Source of the DNA: Aurantibacter sp042094015
Lineage (GTDB): Bacteria; Bacteroidota; Bacteroidia; Flavobacteriales; Flavobacteriaceae
DNA: 29,764 nt
Assembly: GCF_042094015.1 (NCBI RefSeq)
Contig: NZ_JBELDZ010000029.1
Location: 1 to 29,764 of the forward strand
Direction: 5' to 3'
The notes below the pieces were generated by a model, which did no database searches, had not been told where the DNA came from, and saw nothing but the letters and a program-made list of their open reading frames with translations. The position numbers and the translations under genes were made by a program. Positions 17,101 through 24,412 of this stretch are shown piece after piece. Within the stretch, counting starts at the first letter, position 1; each line of letters opens with the position of its first letter.

Positions 17101-17197
17101 CTAATTGAGAAAAATTTATAGCTTTAAATTTCTGTGAGTAACTAATACTAGTGATTAAAAAGATTAGTCCAAGTATAGTTTTTAATAATATGTTCAT
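14189..17197 (-). CDS. Secreted lipase-like alpha/beta hydrolase with dockerin-like C-terminal repeats
   Basis: 1002 aa. A signal peptide (1-21, ending SISYS) leads to an N-terminal beta-rich region (about 30-270). The catalytic part opens with KPIIIVDGFDPSD (281-293) and carries a lipase-type nucleophile elbow GPSMGG (404-409, Ser406), then MSFDSPHLGANVP. An acidic loop DVNNDAVIDAQD (351-362) has calcium-binding (dockerin/EF-hand) spacing. The C-terminus has two copies of a 49-residue unit, starting DANGDG (902) and DINMNG (951), each ending VFGGPPTGT. The last residues are QLPEGSN. The C-terminal repeats resemble terminal domains of other large Bacteroidota surface proteins, but it is not the standard T9SS type A domain. 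The substrate is unknown; esterase or lipase is the best guess. It is followed by the terminator at 14114-14173. Confidence 0.75.
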   Translation of the reverse strand: MNILLKTILGLIFLITSISYSQKFKAINFSQLDTKDAKTDLVIQNKSPLSSIGVEHSKYDAYSFLQHYKEFSYSDNLNRFNQLDYLKRLVQPVSYANTVKIGIMHLDFEELKPNSLIDGLVKIETNYIRRISQEPILNVKEATIIAPFATHKRGLNSSFLIDDSFVINNTKNTIDKIEIDFNDNQGYRAVNINDYVNVSYLESGDKKIQFKLTLSNGTVIKRTSPLKVTKSRNDIANQRLLAPTEVNSSIIADLSSYSGATNHAGLAEYEIFLGADNELDKPIIIVDGFDPSDTRTIDGIYSLLNFESNGLTENLADNVRADENHDVVLINFPSYFVLQNGNLQSFAQSTDVNNDAVIDAQDYPGSTVVDGGADFIERNAFSVVDIITLINSQKIGDEENVIIGPSMGGLITRYALNYMEQDPGNVGFDHETRLWMSFDSPHLGANVPIGFQNLFNYLAYGLDTWVGNFSLESLRPIVDGMLKSPAARQMLTDHFEPHLANGEIAEFNPNLTLPIKHPYSTVFFSGINGLTTSGFPETTRNVSLINGSGIGNPYQHKNGDDVEPGDRVLDAFIPGVAVLTDAYFDVWYSPNAGQTIKIADIWIDAPWLCFCDINAETDAESESFSKGIDAAPGGLFDLGALAAGFGTADPTINAFFGSLTTDYFNFIPTVSAMALNTNPNIDWYENITLGTGDTPWDDTITTNPQTPFVNWYMPDHNEAHVTLTENNVEFALDEILKKADVSIKMILQGAATNPTTGEEGLMRDDLRTLDLIPITSPYIDAITTNTSTLSVSGTNAIVDWVWIELRDAIDNTSVIASRSALLQRDGDVVDIDGVSSLGFEIPGKPYYVVVNHRNHLGIMSNSAIALSRKTTILDLTNTSTLNFGTDAQKELENGSLALWSGDANGDGQLNYLGAFSDIPAISTYIFNDPNNSVFGGPPTGTFISSGYSNTDINMNGITQYLGASSDVPYISDNIFNNPSNTVFGGPPTGTYIFTQQLPEGSN
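14193..14495 (-). repeat. Two-copy 147-bp direct repeat encoding C-terminal units
   Basis: Within the hydrolase gene, the two 49-residue units (from D902 and D951) share YLGAxSDxPxIS, IFNxP and VFGGPPTGT. The DNA is visibly repeated too, for example ccaccaaa with flanking ggtgg near 14240 and 14384. Confidence 0.7.
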
Positions 17198-17343
17198 TTG
17201 TTTTAAATTAATTCAACAGATAAATATACTATAAATTATTTAATATATAATTTGTAGGTGCTTTTTTTAAAGATTAGACAATATGGTTATGAGAATTAAT
17301 TATGCTTTTTGAGTAGTGAAATTAATTCTAGAAAGTTTTGTAA

Positions 17344-17376
17344 TAAAAAAGCAGCCTATATTTATGAGCTGATTTT
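17344..17376 (-). terminator. Likely terminator of the beta-barrel gene
   Basis: On the minus strand AAA-x-CAGC and GCTG-x-TTT enclose a 12-base loop and are followed by a T-run (TTTTTTATT). The stem is short, so confidence is moderate. It would separate the beta-barrel gene from the hydrolase gene downstream. Confidence 0.5.
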
Positions 17377-17395
17377 AGTTGATTAACTTTGTTTT

Positions 17396-20173
17396 TTAGC
17401 CACCATAATAATGTCTTCCTCTACCTTCGTTAGCTTTAGCGCCAAGACTGTTAAATTTCCAACTAAAATTTAGCATAAAATATTGAGTTAAAACAGTACT
17501 TTGTCTGTCTTCAATATAATCTTGTGAGGCAACTCTTGTGGCGTTTGTGTTTTGATTTAATAAATCGTAAACCTTTAACGTTACCAAGCCTTTTTCTTTT
17601 AATACAGCATAAGAAAGCGATGAATTCCAAAACCAAGCACTTTTTTGAAAACCATCTGCAATGTTGGTATTGTAGTTATAATTAATGTCGTTTCTCCATT
17701 CAAATTTTTTAGGTAAAAAAGTAGCTGTTTCTATTCCTAAATTATGTCTTGTAAATTTTTGATTTTCAAAATTATCAATATCAAAACTAGTATTGTTAAA
17801 GCTTACGCTATATCTAGGTTTAAATTCAAAAACCTTATTCCAGACAAATTCTAGACCAAGACTTGGACTATAGGATAATGTTCTACTAGCATATTTTATA
17901 TCGTTATTAAAATTTATGTTTTTTGAAAAATTTGAATTTCCTCCAATTCTAACTCTAATAGACTTTAAAGAGTCTATTTTAAAATTCTTACTATAACTGG
18001 CGCCTAAATACCCGTTGTTATTACCATTAACGTTTTCATAAGTAGTTATTCTTTTTAGTGTATTTGGGTCTACAATTGTTTTTGAAACGACATTGTTCTC
18101 TATTGCAGTTATACCAGCATAGCTATAAAAGCCAGATTTCTTTGCCCAATCGTAAGAGTTAAATCCAAAATATACATTATGGTTATTAGACGGTTCTAGA
18201 TTAGGATTACCAGTAATGGTGTTTAAAGGATTTGAAACATCATCAAAAGCTTGAAGTTGAGATAATGCTGGTGGATTATTATTTAAACGGTAATTAACAT
18301 AAACAGATGATTTTTTACTAAACCTATAATTTAGATAAGAATTTACTTCAAGTGCATTAAAATCACGCTCAACATTAAATTCTGGTCTTAGTCCATCTTG
18401 ATTTTCTAAAGTTCTAAATACGTAAGTCGCTCCAAGTCTACCCGATAATTTCTCTCCTTTATAACGTAAACGTAAACCAGGACGACTTTGAGAATCTATA
18501 TAATTAAAATCGGTACTTAAATCCGTATCGAATTGGTCGTACTCATTTGTTATAATATTTTTATTAAAGGTACTTTGTCTATTTTCATTTTTGTCTTTAT
18601 TAAAAGAATAAGTTGCATTTAAAAACCACTTATCTTTTTCTAAAGGAATACTAACTGTTATGTCACTACCAAAGTTTGTGGTTTTATTTTCTTGATATGT
18701 AAATTGATCTCTTGCTATATCCGTTGTAGTACCAAAAAATTGTGTGTTAGAATTAATAAAATCATCACCTTCTAATTTAGAAAATTCATTTTCGAAACCA
18801 ACTTTAATATATGCGCCTTTAGCTCCAATTTTTTTAGTTAATTCTAAATCGTTACCAAATCTTGAAGATGTGCTTTCTACAAATGAATTTAAAGTAGAAG
18901 AATTGGTTAAATCTCTATCTTCATTAAAAGAATTGTCTTGACTATTGTATGTTGTTGTTGAATTAGAGTAGCTAAACGAAGGTTTTATATTTAAAAAAAG
19001 TGTAGTATCTATTTTTACCTCATAGTCTAAGTTTGTTACGTGGCTTTCCGTATCTGAAATAGATGAAGATCTAGAATCGGAAAAGAAACGAGAATCATTT
19101 AAAAACGTTTCTCTTTGTGATGCACTTTCATTATCAGAGTTACTGGTAGAGTAGAAGTAGTCTGCAGAAATATCACCTTTTTCACCAACTTTATCTGCAT
19201 AGTTTAGTCCTGCGTTTTTTGATGTTGTTATACCTTGTCCTCCACCAAAAGAACGTCCGCCAATACTAAAAGATCCATTACTATTCCAGCTGGTACTACC
19301 ACTTCTTCCAAACATTTTAGAAATTTCACCAAAACTAAATCCAGGAGAATTTATATTATTTCCACCTGCAAGAATACTTATACGTTGATCGTTATCAAAA
19401 CGGTTAAACATACCTGCAAACTCCCAACGTTCATCTGTTCCAGCTCCAGCAGCAACGCGACCAAAAACACCTTTATTGTTTTCTTCCTTTATAGTTAAAT
19501 TTATGGTTTTATTTTCCGTGTCTCCATCTTCTCCAGAATAAGCTTCAGATTTTGTTTTAGTATCTACAACTTGTATTTTTTCAATGATATCTTTGGTTAA
19601 GTTTTTTGTTGTAATAGTTGGGTCGTCTCCAAAAAAAGGCTTACCATTAACCAATATTTTGTTAACTTCTTTGCCATTTATTTTAATTTTACCTTCAGCA
19701 TCAATCTCAACGCCAGGTAATTTTTTTAATAAATCTTCAACTGTAGCATCTTTTTTTGTTTTAAAAGATTTCACATTAAATTCTAATGTGTCCTTTTTTA
19801 TAGTTACTGGAGCAGCAGTTTTAATTACAACTTCATCTAAAGAATTACTTAATTCAAGCGTTAATTTACCAATATTAATCTCTTTTTTATTAATTAGGAC
19901 TTCTTTTTTTAAAGTTTGATAACCAACATAAGACACAAATAGGTTTAGTTTGTTTTCAGAAGTTACATCTTCTATAATAAAACTTCCGTCAGATTCTGAA
20001 ATTGTATAAGCAACTAAGCTACTGTCTTTTAGTTTTTCTACATGAACTGTGGCAGCATCAAGTGGTAAGTTTTCATCGCTAGATTGCAGCGAACCAAAAA
20101 TCTTAAAGTCTGTGTTTTGACTAAAAGAAATACCTACACAAAAAAGTATAAGAATGTAAATTGTTTTTTTCAT
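17396..20173 (-). CDS. Outer-membrane beta-barrel protein (carboxypeptidase-regulatory-like, plug, OMP_b-brl_3 type)
   Basis: 925 aa. The signal peptide is 1-19 (ending SFSQ). A carboxypeptidase-regulatory-like Ig domain follows (about 23-108, with DGSFIIEDV and VSYVGYQTLKKEV). Next is a TonB-receptor-like plug (about 115-230, with TVEDLLKKLPGVEID, ILVNGKPFFGDDP and DIIEKIQVVDTKT). The rest is beta-barrel rich in Asn, Ser and aromatic residues. A Gly/Ser-rich loop lies near 285-315. This is the common Bacteroidota family of TonB-receptor-like barrels without a SusD partner; no susD gene is next to it. The ligand is unknown. The C-terminus (GRGRHYYGG) does not end in the usual aromatic residue. 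It has its own promoter (20266-20296) and is a single-gene unit. Confidence 0.88.
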   Translation of the reverse strand: MKKTIYILILFCVGISFSQNTDFKIFGSLQSSDENLPLDAATVHVEKLKDSSLVAYTISESDGSFIIEDVTSENKLNLFVSYVGYQTLKKEVLINKKEINIGKLTLELSNSLDEVVIKTAAPVTIKKDTLEFNVKSFKTKKDATVEDLLKKLPGVEIDAEGKIKINGKEVNKILVNGKPFFGDDPTITTKNLTKDIIEKIQVVDTKTKSEAYSGEDGDTENKTINLTIKEENNKGVFGRVAAGAGTDERWEFAGMFNRFDNDQRISILAGGNNINSPGFSFGEISKMFGRSGSTSWNSNGSFSIGGRSFGGGQGITTSKNAGLNYADKVGEKGDISADYFYSTSNSDNESASQRETFLNDSRFFSDSRSSSISDTESHVTNLDYEVKIDTTLFLNIKPSFSYSNSTTTYNSQDNSFNEDRDLTNSSTLNSFVESTSSRFGNDLELTKKIGAKGAYIKVGFENEFSKLEGDDFINSNTQFFGTTTDIARDQFTYQENKTTNFGSDITVSIPLEKDKWFLNATYSFNKDKNENRQSTFNKNIITNEYDQFDTDLSTDFNYIDSQSRPGLRLRYKGEKLSGRLGATYVFRTLENQDGLRPEFNVERDFNALEVNSYLNYRFSKKSSVYVNYRLNNNPPALSQLQAFDDVSNPLNTITGNPNLEPSNNHNVYFGFNSYDWAKKSGFYSYAGITAIENNVVSKTIVDPNTLKRITTYENVNGNNNGYLGASYSKNFKIDSLKSIRVRIGGNSNFSKNINFNNDIKYASRTLSYSPSLGLEFVWNKVFEFKPRYSVSFNNTSFDIDNFENQKFTRHNLGIETATFLPKKFEWRNDINYNYNTNIADGFQKSAWFWNSSLSYAVLKEKGLVTLKVYDLLNQNTNATRVASQDYIEDRQSTVLTQYFMLNFSWKFNSLGAKANEGRGRHYYGG

Positions 20174-20265
20174 GTAAGCTAGTTTGTAGATTAAATTAAA
20201 TTTGGGATTAATTCAAATTAATTAAAAAACGAAATTATTTAGACTTTCTTATATAGTCTGTTAAA

Positions 20266-20296
20266 CAAAAGGTAAAGTTTTGTTATTTTTTTACAA
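20266..20296 (-). promoter_or_regulatory. Promoter for the beta-barrel gene
   Basis: On the minus strand TTG (20296-20294), a 19-base spacer, then TACCTTTTG (20274-20266), one base off the TAnnTTTG consensus. It leaves a leader of about 85-90 bases before the start at 20173. Confidence 0.45.
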
Positions 20297-20317
20297 TACA
20301 AATAATTGATTGAAGCT

Positions 20318-20353
20318 AAATAAGGCTGAATTTTGATAAATTCAGCCTTATTT
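20318..20353 (-). terminator. Terminator of der
   Basis: A perfect 16-bp stem (20318-20333 with 20338-20353) and a 4-base loop lie 19 bases after the der stop. The T-run is short (TTATTT), so it may also act as an mRNA 3' stabiliser. Confidence 0.7.
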
Positions 20354-20371
20354 GTTTAACGTCTTACGGTT

Positions 20372-21682
20372 TTATTTTTTACGCATATAAATGCTTATTG
20401 GTACACCTTTAAAATCGTAAATCTCTCTTAATTTATTTTCTAAAAACCTTTTATATGATTCAGCGACATATTGAGGTAGGTTACAGAAAAAAGCAAATTG
20501 CGGTTGTGGTGTTGGCAACTGCATAATATATTTAATCTTAACAAACTTACCTTTTAATGCTGGTGGCGGACGGTTTTCTATTATTGGAAGTAACGTGTCG
20601 TTAAGTTCGCTAGTTTTAATTTTTTTAGAGCGGTTATTATAAACCTCTACAGCCGTTTCTATGGCTTTATAGATACGTTGTTTGGTTAAAGTTGACATAA
20701 ATACAATTGGAACATCTGTAAATGGTTCTAATTGTTTACGAATATATTTTTCAAATTCAACTGTTGTTTTATGATCTTTTTCTACTAAATCCCATTTATT
20801 TACTAATACAACAATTCCTTTACGGTTGCGTTGAGCTAACCAAAATATATTTTGAACTTGTCCATCAAAACTTCTAGTTGCGTCTACGACTAATAAACAG
20901 ACATCTGCATGTTCTATAGCTCTAACACTTCGCATTACAGAATAAAACTCTAAGTCTTCTCTTACTTTCTTTTTTCTTCTAATTCCAGCAGTATCTATTA
21001 AATTAAAATCAAATCCAAAACGGTTATATTTTGTATCAATAGAATCTCTTGTAGTTCCAGCAATATCTGTAACGATATATCTGTCTTCGCCTATTAAAGC
21101 ATTAATAAAAGATGATTTTCCTGCGTTAGGTCTTCCTACTACAGCAAAACGTGGTAATGGATTTTCTTCTGCCTCTACTTCTTCAATTTCTGGTAAAGCT
21201 TCAACTAAAGCATCTAGTAAATCTCCGGTTCCGCTTCCATTTATGCTAGCTACGGTATAATAATCTCCTAAACCTAGAGAGTAAAATTCTACAGCATCTT
21301 CTGCACGTTTACCATTATCTACTTTATTTACAACTAAGAATACAGGTTTTGATACTTTACGTAATAGTTTAGCAACATCTTCGTCCATTCCAGTTACACC
21401 AGATTCTACATCTACCATAAAAATTATGGCATCTGCTTCGTCTATTGCAAGTTCAACTTGTTTGTCAATTTCAGCTTCAAAAATATCGTCAGATCCTTTT
21501 ACATATCCACCAGTATCAATTAAAGAGAATTCTTTTCCGTTCCAATCACTTTTTCCATAATGTCTATCTCTAGTAACACCACTAACAGCATCTACTATGG
21601 CTTCGCGTCGTTGAATTAAACGGTTAAAAAAAGTCGATTTACCAACATTAGGTCTTCCTACAATTGCTACTATACTACTCAT
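20372..21682 (-). CDS. der: Ribosome-assembly GTPase Der (EngA)
   Basis: 436 aa with two tandem GTPase domains, the mark of Der. The first has G1 GRPNVGKS (9-16), DTGG (56-59) and NKVD (119-122). The second has GRPNAGKS (183-190), DTAG (230-233) and NKWD (295-298). A KH-like domain (about 350-436, with PPPALKGKFVKIKYIMQ and GVPISIYMRKK) binds rRNA. Der acts in late assembly of the 50S subunit. An exact -7 TACCTTTG lies at 21724-21731. The small membrane protein gene starts divergently on the other side. Confidence 0.97.
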   Translation of the reverse strand: MSSIVAIVGRPNVGKSTFFNRLIQRREAIVDAVSGVTRDRHYGKSDWNGKEFSLIDTGGYVKGSDDIFEAEIDKQVELAIDEADAIIFMVDVESGVTGMDEDVAKLLRKVSKPVFLVVNKVDNGKRAEDAVEFYSLGLGDYYTVASINGSGTGDLLDALVEALPEIEEVEAEENPLPRFAVVGRPNAGKSSFINALIGEDRYIVTDIAGTTRDSIDTKYNRFGFDFNLIDTAGIRRKKKVREDLEFYSVMRSVRAIEHADVCLLVVDATRSFDGQVQNIFWLAQRNRKGIVVLVNKWDLVEKDHKTTVEFEKYIRKQLEPFTDVPIVFMSTLTKQRIYKAIETAVEVYNNRSKKIKTSELNDTLLPIIENRPPPALKGKFVKIKYIMQLPTPQPQFAFFCNLPQYVAESYKRFLENKLREIYDFKGVPISIYMRKK

Positions 21683-21723
21683 AATTTATTTTTTTTATGC
21701 ATTACATATCCTGTAAGCGATTG

Positions 21724-21731
21724 CAAAGGTA
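21724..21731 (-). promoter_or_regulatory. -7 element (TACCTTTG) for der
   Basis: An exact TAnnTTTG on the minus strand, 41 bases before the der ATG. No TTG lies at the -33 spacing. Confidence 0.4.
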
Positions 21732-21782
21732 GTGTTTGTTAATAGAAATAAATCACTAAATTACCCTATTATATTTTATATC

Positions 21783-22295
21783 ATGATTTTAGGAGAAGAA
21801 ATTGTTTTAAGACCACGCTTTAAATTAGATTTGAATGAGCATAATGAAGCTATATTATCTCGCTTTGAAGCAGCAGTAAATAATCCAGAGAATTTAGTGG
21901 TATCTCGTGTAGATAATCATGTTTTTATTAGAATTCCAAAAAAGGAACAGCACTTTTGGTCTCCACAGTTACATTTAGAGATTATGTCTTTTGATAAAGA
22001 AAAAGCTGTGTTGTCTGGTTTATTTGGTCCAAATCCTACTGTTTGGACAATGTTTATGTTCTTTCATTTTATAATAGCAGTTTTGTTTATTGGTTTTGCC
22101 ATTTGGGGTTACACGAATTATAAGTTAGATAGAGATTTTTTTATACAAGTAACTGGAACGGTATTTATGGTTCTCTTTTGGGGAGTTTTATATGTTGCTG
22201 GACGAATGGGGAAAATTGCAGGAAAAGTAGAGATGCAAAAACTAAATAAATTTATGGAAGTTATATTAAATAAAAAAAGCTCTAAAATTATTTAG
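21783..22295 (+). CDS. Conserved small membrane protein between der and era
   Basis: 170 aa when started at ATG 21783 (MILGEEIVLRPRFKLDL). The frame can be extended to 21732, but that adds 17 residues of poor quality over the der promoter region, so 21783 is preferred. The N-terminal half (about 1-95) is soluble with alternating beta-type sequence (VVSRVDNHVFIRIP, HFWSPQLHLEIMS). Two transmembrane helices follow (about WTMFMFFHFIIAVLFIGFAIW and VTGTVFMVLFWGVLYVAG), then a basic tail. No enzyme motif is seen. Relatives between der and era in flavobacteria may carry a GTP-binding label by neighbourhood only; there is no P-loop here. Its stop codon lies inside the terminator stem. The function is unknown. 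Confidence 0.72.
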   Translation: MILGEEIVLRPRFKLDLNEHNEAILSRFEAAVNNPENLVVSRVDNHVFIRIPKKEQHFWSPQLHLEIMSFDKEKAVLSGLFGPNPTVWTMFMFFHFIIAVLFIGFAIWGYTNYKLDRDFFIQVTGTVFMVLFWGVLYVAGRMGKIAGKVEMQKLNKFMEVILNKKSSKII

Positions 22296-22302
22296 AGCTT
22301 TT
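22275..22302. terminator. Bidirectional terminator shared by the membrane protein gene and era
   Basis: AAAAGCTCTAAA (22275-22286), loop ATTA, TTTAGAGCTTTT (22291-22302). The TAG stop of the plus-strand gene (22293-22295) is part of the right arm. It also lies 22 bases after the era stop on the other strand. Confidence 0.85.
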
Positions 22303-22323
22303 GCGTATTCTTTATATTTAGTT

Positions 22324-23205
22324 CTAGTTATTATAACCAAAACGTTTCAATTGCCTATCATTACTACGCCAGTTCTTATTCACTTTAGCATAAAGCTCTA
22401 AATAAATTTGCTTTCCAAAAAATTTTTCTAAATCTTTTCTGGCTTCTACACCAACACGTTTTATTGCTTCGCCTTTATGGCCTATAATTATTCCTTTTTG
22501 TGTTTCACGTTCAACCATAATTACAGCTCGCATACGTATAATGTTTTCTTCTTCAAAAAATTCTTCTGTATCAACTTCTACTGCATAAGGGATTTCTTTT
22601 TTGTAATGCATTAAAATTTTTTCACGAATTTTTTCGTTTACAAAAAAGCGTTCAGGCTTATCTGTTAGTTGATCTTTAGGGTAGAAGGCGGGCGATTCTG
22701 GTAAAAGTTCAATAATTTTATCGAAAACTTCTTTTACATTAAAGCCCTCTAAAGCTGATACTGGATAAATTAAAGCATTTGGTACCTTTTCTGCCCAAAT
22801 CTGTACCTGTTCGACCAATTGTTCTTGGTTAGATTTATCTATTTTGTTTAAAAGTAATAAAACGGGAATTTTGGCATTTGTTATTTTCTTAAAAAATGCT
22901 TCGTCTTTTAATTCTTTCTCACCAATTTCTACCATATAAATTAGTAAATCAGCATCTTCAAAAGCCGATTTGACAAAATCCATCATAGAAGATTGTAATT
23001 GATATGCTGGTTTTATAATACCAGGAGTATCACTTAAAATTACTTGAAAATCTTCGCCATTAACAATACCTAAAATTCGGTGTCTTGTAGTTTGAGCTTT
23101 ACTAGTTATAATGGATAGTTTTTCTCCCACAAATGCATTCATTAATGTAGATTTACCTACATTAGGATTACCAATTATATTTACAAAACCTGCTTTATGA
23201 TTCAT
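22324..23205 (-). CDS. era: GTPase Era, 16S rRNA-binding
   Basis: 293 aa. GTPase motifs are G1 GNPNVGKS (12-19), G3 DTPG (59-62) and G4 NKID (120-123). The C-terminal KH domain has GIIIGHKGEAIKRVG and ends ELYAKVNKNWRSND, the Era signature that holds the 3' end of 16S rRNA during 30S maturation. The length is typical for Era. The gene starts 27 bases after the SpoU-methyltransferase stop; a -7 box in that gap (23228-23235) suggests separate initiation. Confidence 0.97.
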   Translation of the reverse strand: MNHKAGFVNIIGNPNVGKSTLMNAFVGEKLSIITSKAQTTRHRILGIVNGEDFQVILSDTPGIIKPAYQLQSSMMDFVKSAFEDADLLIYMVEIGEKELKDEAFFKKITNAKIPVLLLLNKIDKSNQEQLVEQVQIWAEKVPNALIYPVSALEGFNVKEVFDKIIELLPESPAFYPKDQLTDKPERFFVNEKIREKILMHYKKEIPYAVEVDTEEFFEEENIIRMRAVIMVERETQKGIIIGHKGEAIKRVGVEARKDLEKFFGKQIYLELYAKVNKNWRSNDRQLKRFGYNN

Positions 23206-23227
23206 ATTGTATTCTTTTAATAGACTG

Positions 23228-23235
23228 CAAAGTTA
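23228..23235 (-). promoter_or_regulatory. -7 element (TAACTTTG) for era
   Basis: An exact TAnnTTTG on the minus strand, 22 bases before the era ATG and overlapping the stop codon of the upstream gene. There is no TTG at -33. Confidence 0.33.
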
Positions 23236-23691
23236 CGACCTTGGTTTGTTTATTCCTCTATCATACATCACAATACTTCCTGCTACTGCTACATTTAAAC
23301 TTAATTGAGATTTAAACTTAATTAAAAAATGAGATTTTTCTATAGCTTCTTTAGATAAACCATGATCCTCTGCGCCTAGTAAATAAACACAACGTCTTGG
23401 GTGATTAAATGTTTCTAAATTTACAGCAGAATTGTCTAATTCTACACCAACTAATCTTGCGCCTTTTGGAATGCTATTGTAGAAATCTTGAAAGGTTTTA
23501 TAATGAAAATAAGGCATAGACTTTACGGCATTATGCGTGTCGCAGGCTTGTTTTGCATAACGATTTCCAATAGTAAAAATATAACTAGCTCCTAAATTTT
23601 GTGCTGTGCGCCATAAAACGCCTAGGTTTTCTGGTGTTTTACCATTTTGTATACCTATACCAAAATATTCGTTTTTGAAATTATCTACCAT
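23233..23691 (-). CDS. SpoU (TrmH) family RNA 2'-O-methyltransferase
   Basis: 152 aa SPOUT-fold enzyme. Motif 1 is NLGVLWRTAQ (22-31) with the catalytic-type Asn and Arg. Motif 2 is YLLGAEDHGLS. Motif 3 is SLNVAVAGSIVMYDR, the knotted SAM site. The short length, without an N-terminal substrate domain, is close to that of TrmL (tRNA wobble position 34), but TrmH-like or rRNA targets cannot be excluded, so no symbol is given. The start at 23691 is preceded by TACTTTTG (23703-23696) only five bases away; if this is the -7 box, the mRNA would be nearly leaderless. It is divergent from the TPMT-like gene. Confidence 0.88.
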   Translation of the reverse strand: MVDNFKNEYFGIGIQNGKTPENLGVLWRTAQNLGASYIFTIGNRYAKQACDTHNAVKSMPYFHYKTFQDFYNSIPKGARLVGVELDNSAVNLETFNHPRRCVYLLGAEDHGLSKEAIEKSHFLIKFKSQLSLNVAVAGSIVMYDRGINKPRS

Positions 23692-23756
23692 TTGTCAAAA
23701 GTATAAAAGTTAAGTATTTATGTGAAGTAATACTTAATAAATACTATTTTTAATTT

Positions 23757-24350
23757 ATGAATAAAATAGAAAATTATTGGACTAATAGATATAAAGATGA
23801 GAAAACAGGTTGGGATATTGGCTATGTATCAACACCTTTAAAAACGTATTTTAATCAATTAGAGAATAAAGATGTTAAAATACTTATTCCTGGGGCAGGT
23901 AACGCTTATGAGGCTGAATACTTGTTTAATAAAGGGTTTAAAAATGTTTTTGTTTTAGATGTTTCTGAAATTCCTTTAGAGAATTTTAAAAAACGAAACC
24001 CTATATTTCCGGAATCACAACTCATTTTAGATGATTTTTTTTCTCATAAAGGACAGTATGATTTAATTATTGAACAAACATTTTTTTGCTCTTTTCCACC
24101 ATTAAAAGAAACACGTTTAGCTTATGTAAATAAAATGCAAAAATTATTAAAGCCTAATGGAAAATTAGTTGGTTTGTGGTTTGATATTCCATTAACAAAT
24201 GATTTAGAGAAACGTCCTTTTGGAGGAGATAAAAATCTGTATTTGTCTTATTTTAAATCAAATTTTCAAATAAAACTATTTGATAAATGTTATAATTCTA
24301 TACCTCAAAGATCTAATAGTGAGTTTTTTGGAATTTTTATAAAAAGATAA
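23757..24350 (+). CDS. TPMT-family SAM-dependent methyltransferase
   Basis: 197 aa. YWTNRYKDEKTGWDIG (7-22) is the family opening (W-x(n)-GWD), and motif I is LIPGAGNAYEA (43-53), the SAM-binding glycine loop of the thiopurine S-methyltransferase family. The acidic VLDVS follows at the end of strand 2, and FDLIIEQ-like YDLIIEQTFF (101-110) is motif IV. Bacterial members methylate thiols, selenium or tellurium compounds or halides; the substrate cannot be told here. It is a single-gene unit, divergent from the SpoU gene across 65 bases that hold an 8-bp inverted repeat (AGTATTTA, 23713-23720; TAAATACT, 23738-23745). It is ended by the terminator at 24366-24393. Confidence 0.87.
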   Translation: MNKIENYWTNRYKDEKTGWDIGYVSTPLKTYFNQLENKDVKILIPGAGNAYEAEYLFNKGFKNVFVLDVSEIPLENFKKRNPIFPESQLILDDFFSHKGQYDLIIEQTFFCSFPPLKETRLAYVNKMQKLLKPNGKLVGLWFDIPLTNDLEKRPFGGDKNLYLSYFKSNFQIKLFDKCYNSIPQRSNSEFFGIFIKR

Positions 24351-24365
24351 TTCCTTATATAAAAA

Positions 24366-24393
24366 AAAGGCTAAATCATTTGATTTAGCCTTT
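24366..24393. terminator. Bidirectional terminator between convergent genes
   Basis: AAAGGCTAAATCA (24366-24378), two unpaired bases, TGATTTAGCCTTT (24381-24393). It serves the TPMT-like gene (plus) and the protease gene (minus, ending at 24413). Confidence 0.85.
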
Positions 24394-24412
24394 AATAATT
24401 AAAAAGTTAAAC

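Noticed and set aside
19584..19919. 111-codon plus-strand frame inside the beta-barrel gene
   Set aside because: It is antisense to the conserved plug domain. The protein is low-complexity Ser/Phe/Leu, as expected from a reversed AT-rich gene.
21732..21782. Upstream ATG for the small membrane protein between der and era
   Set aside because: The extra 17 residues look non-coding and the ATG abuts the der -7 box. The ATG at 21783 starts a cleaner N-terminus.
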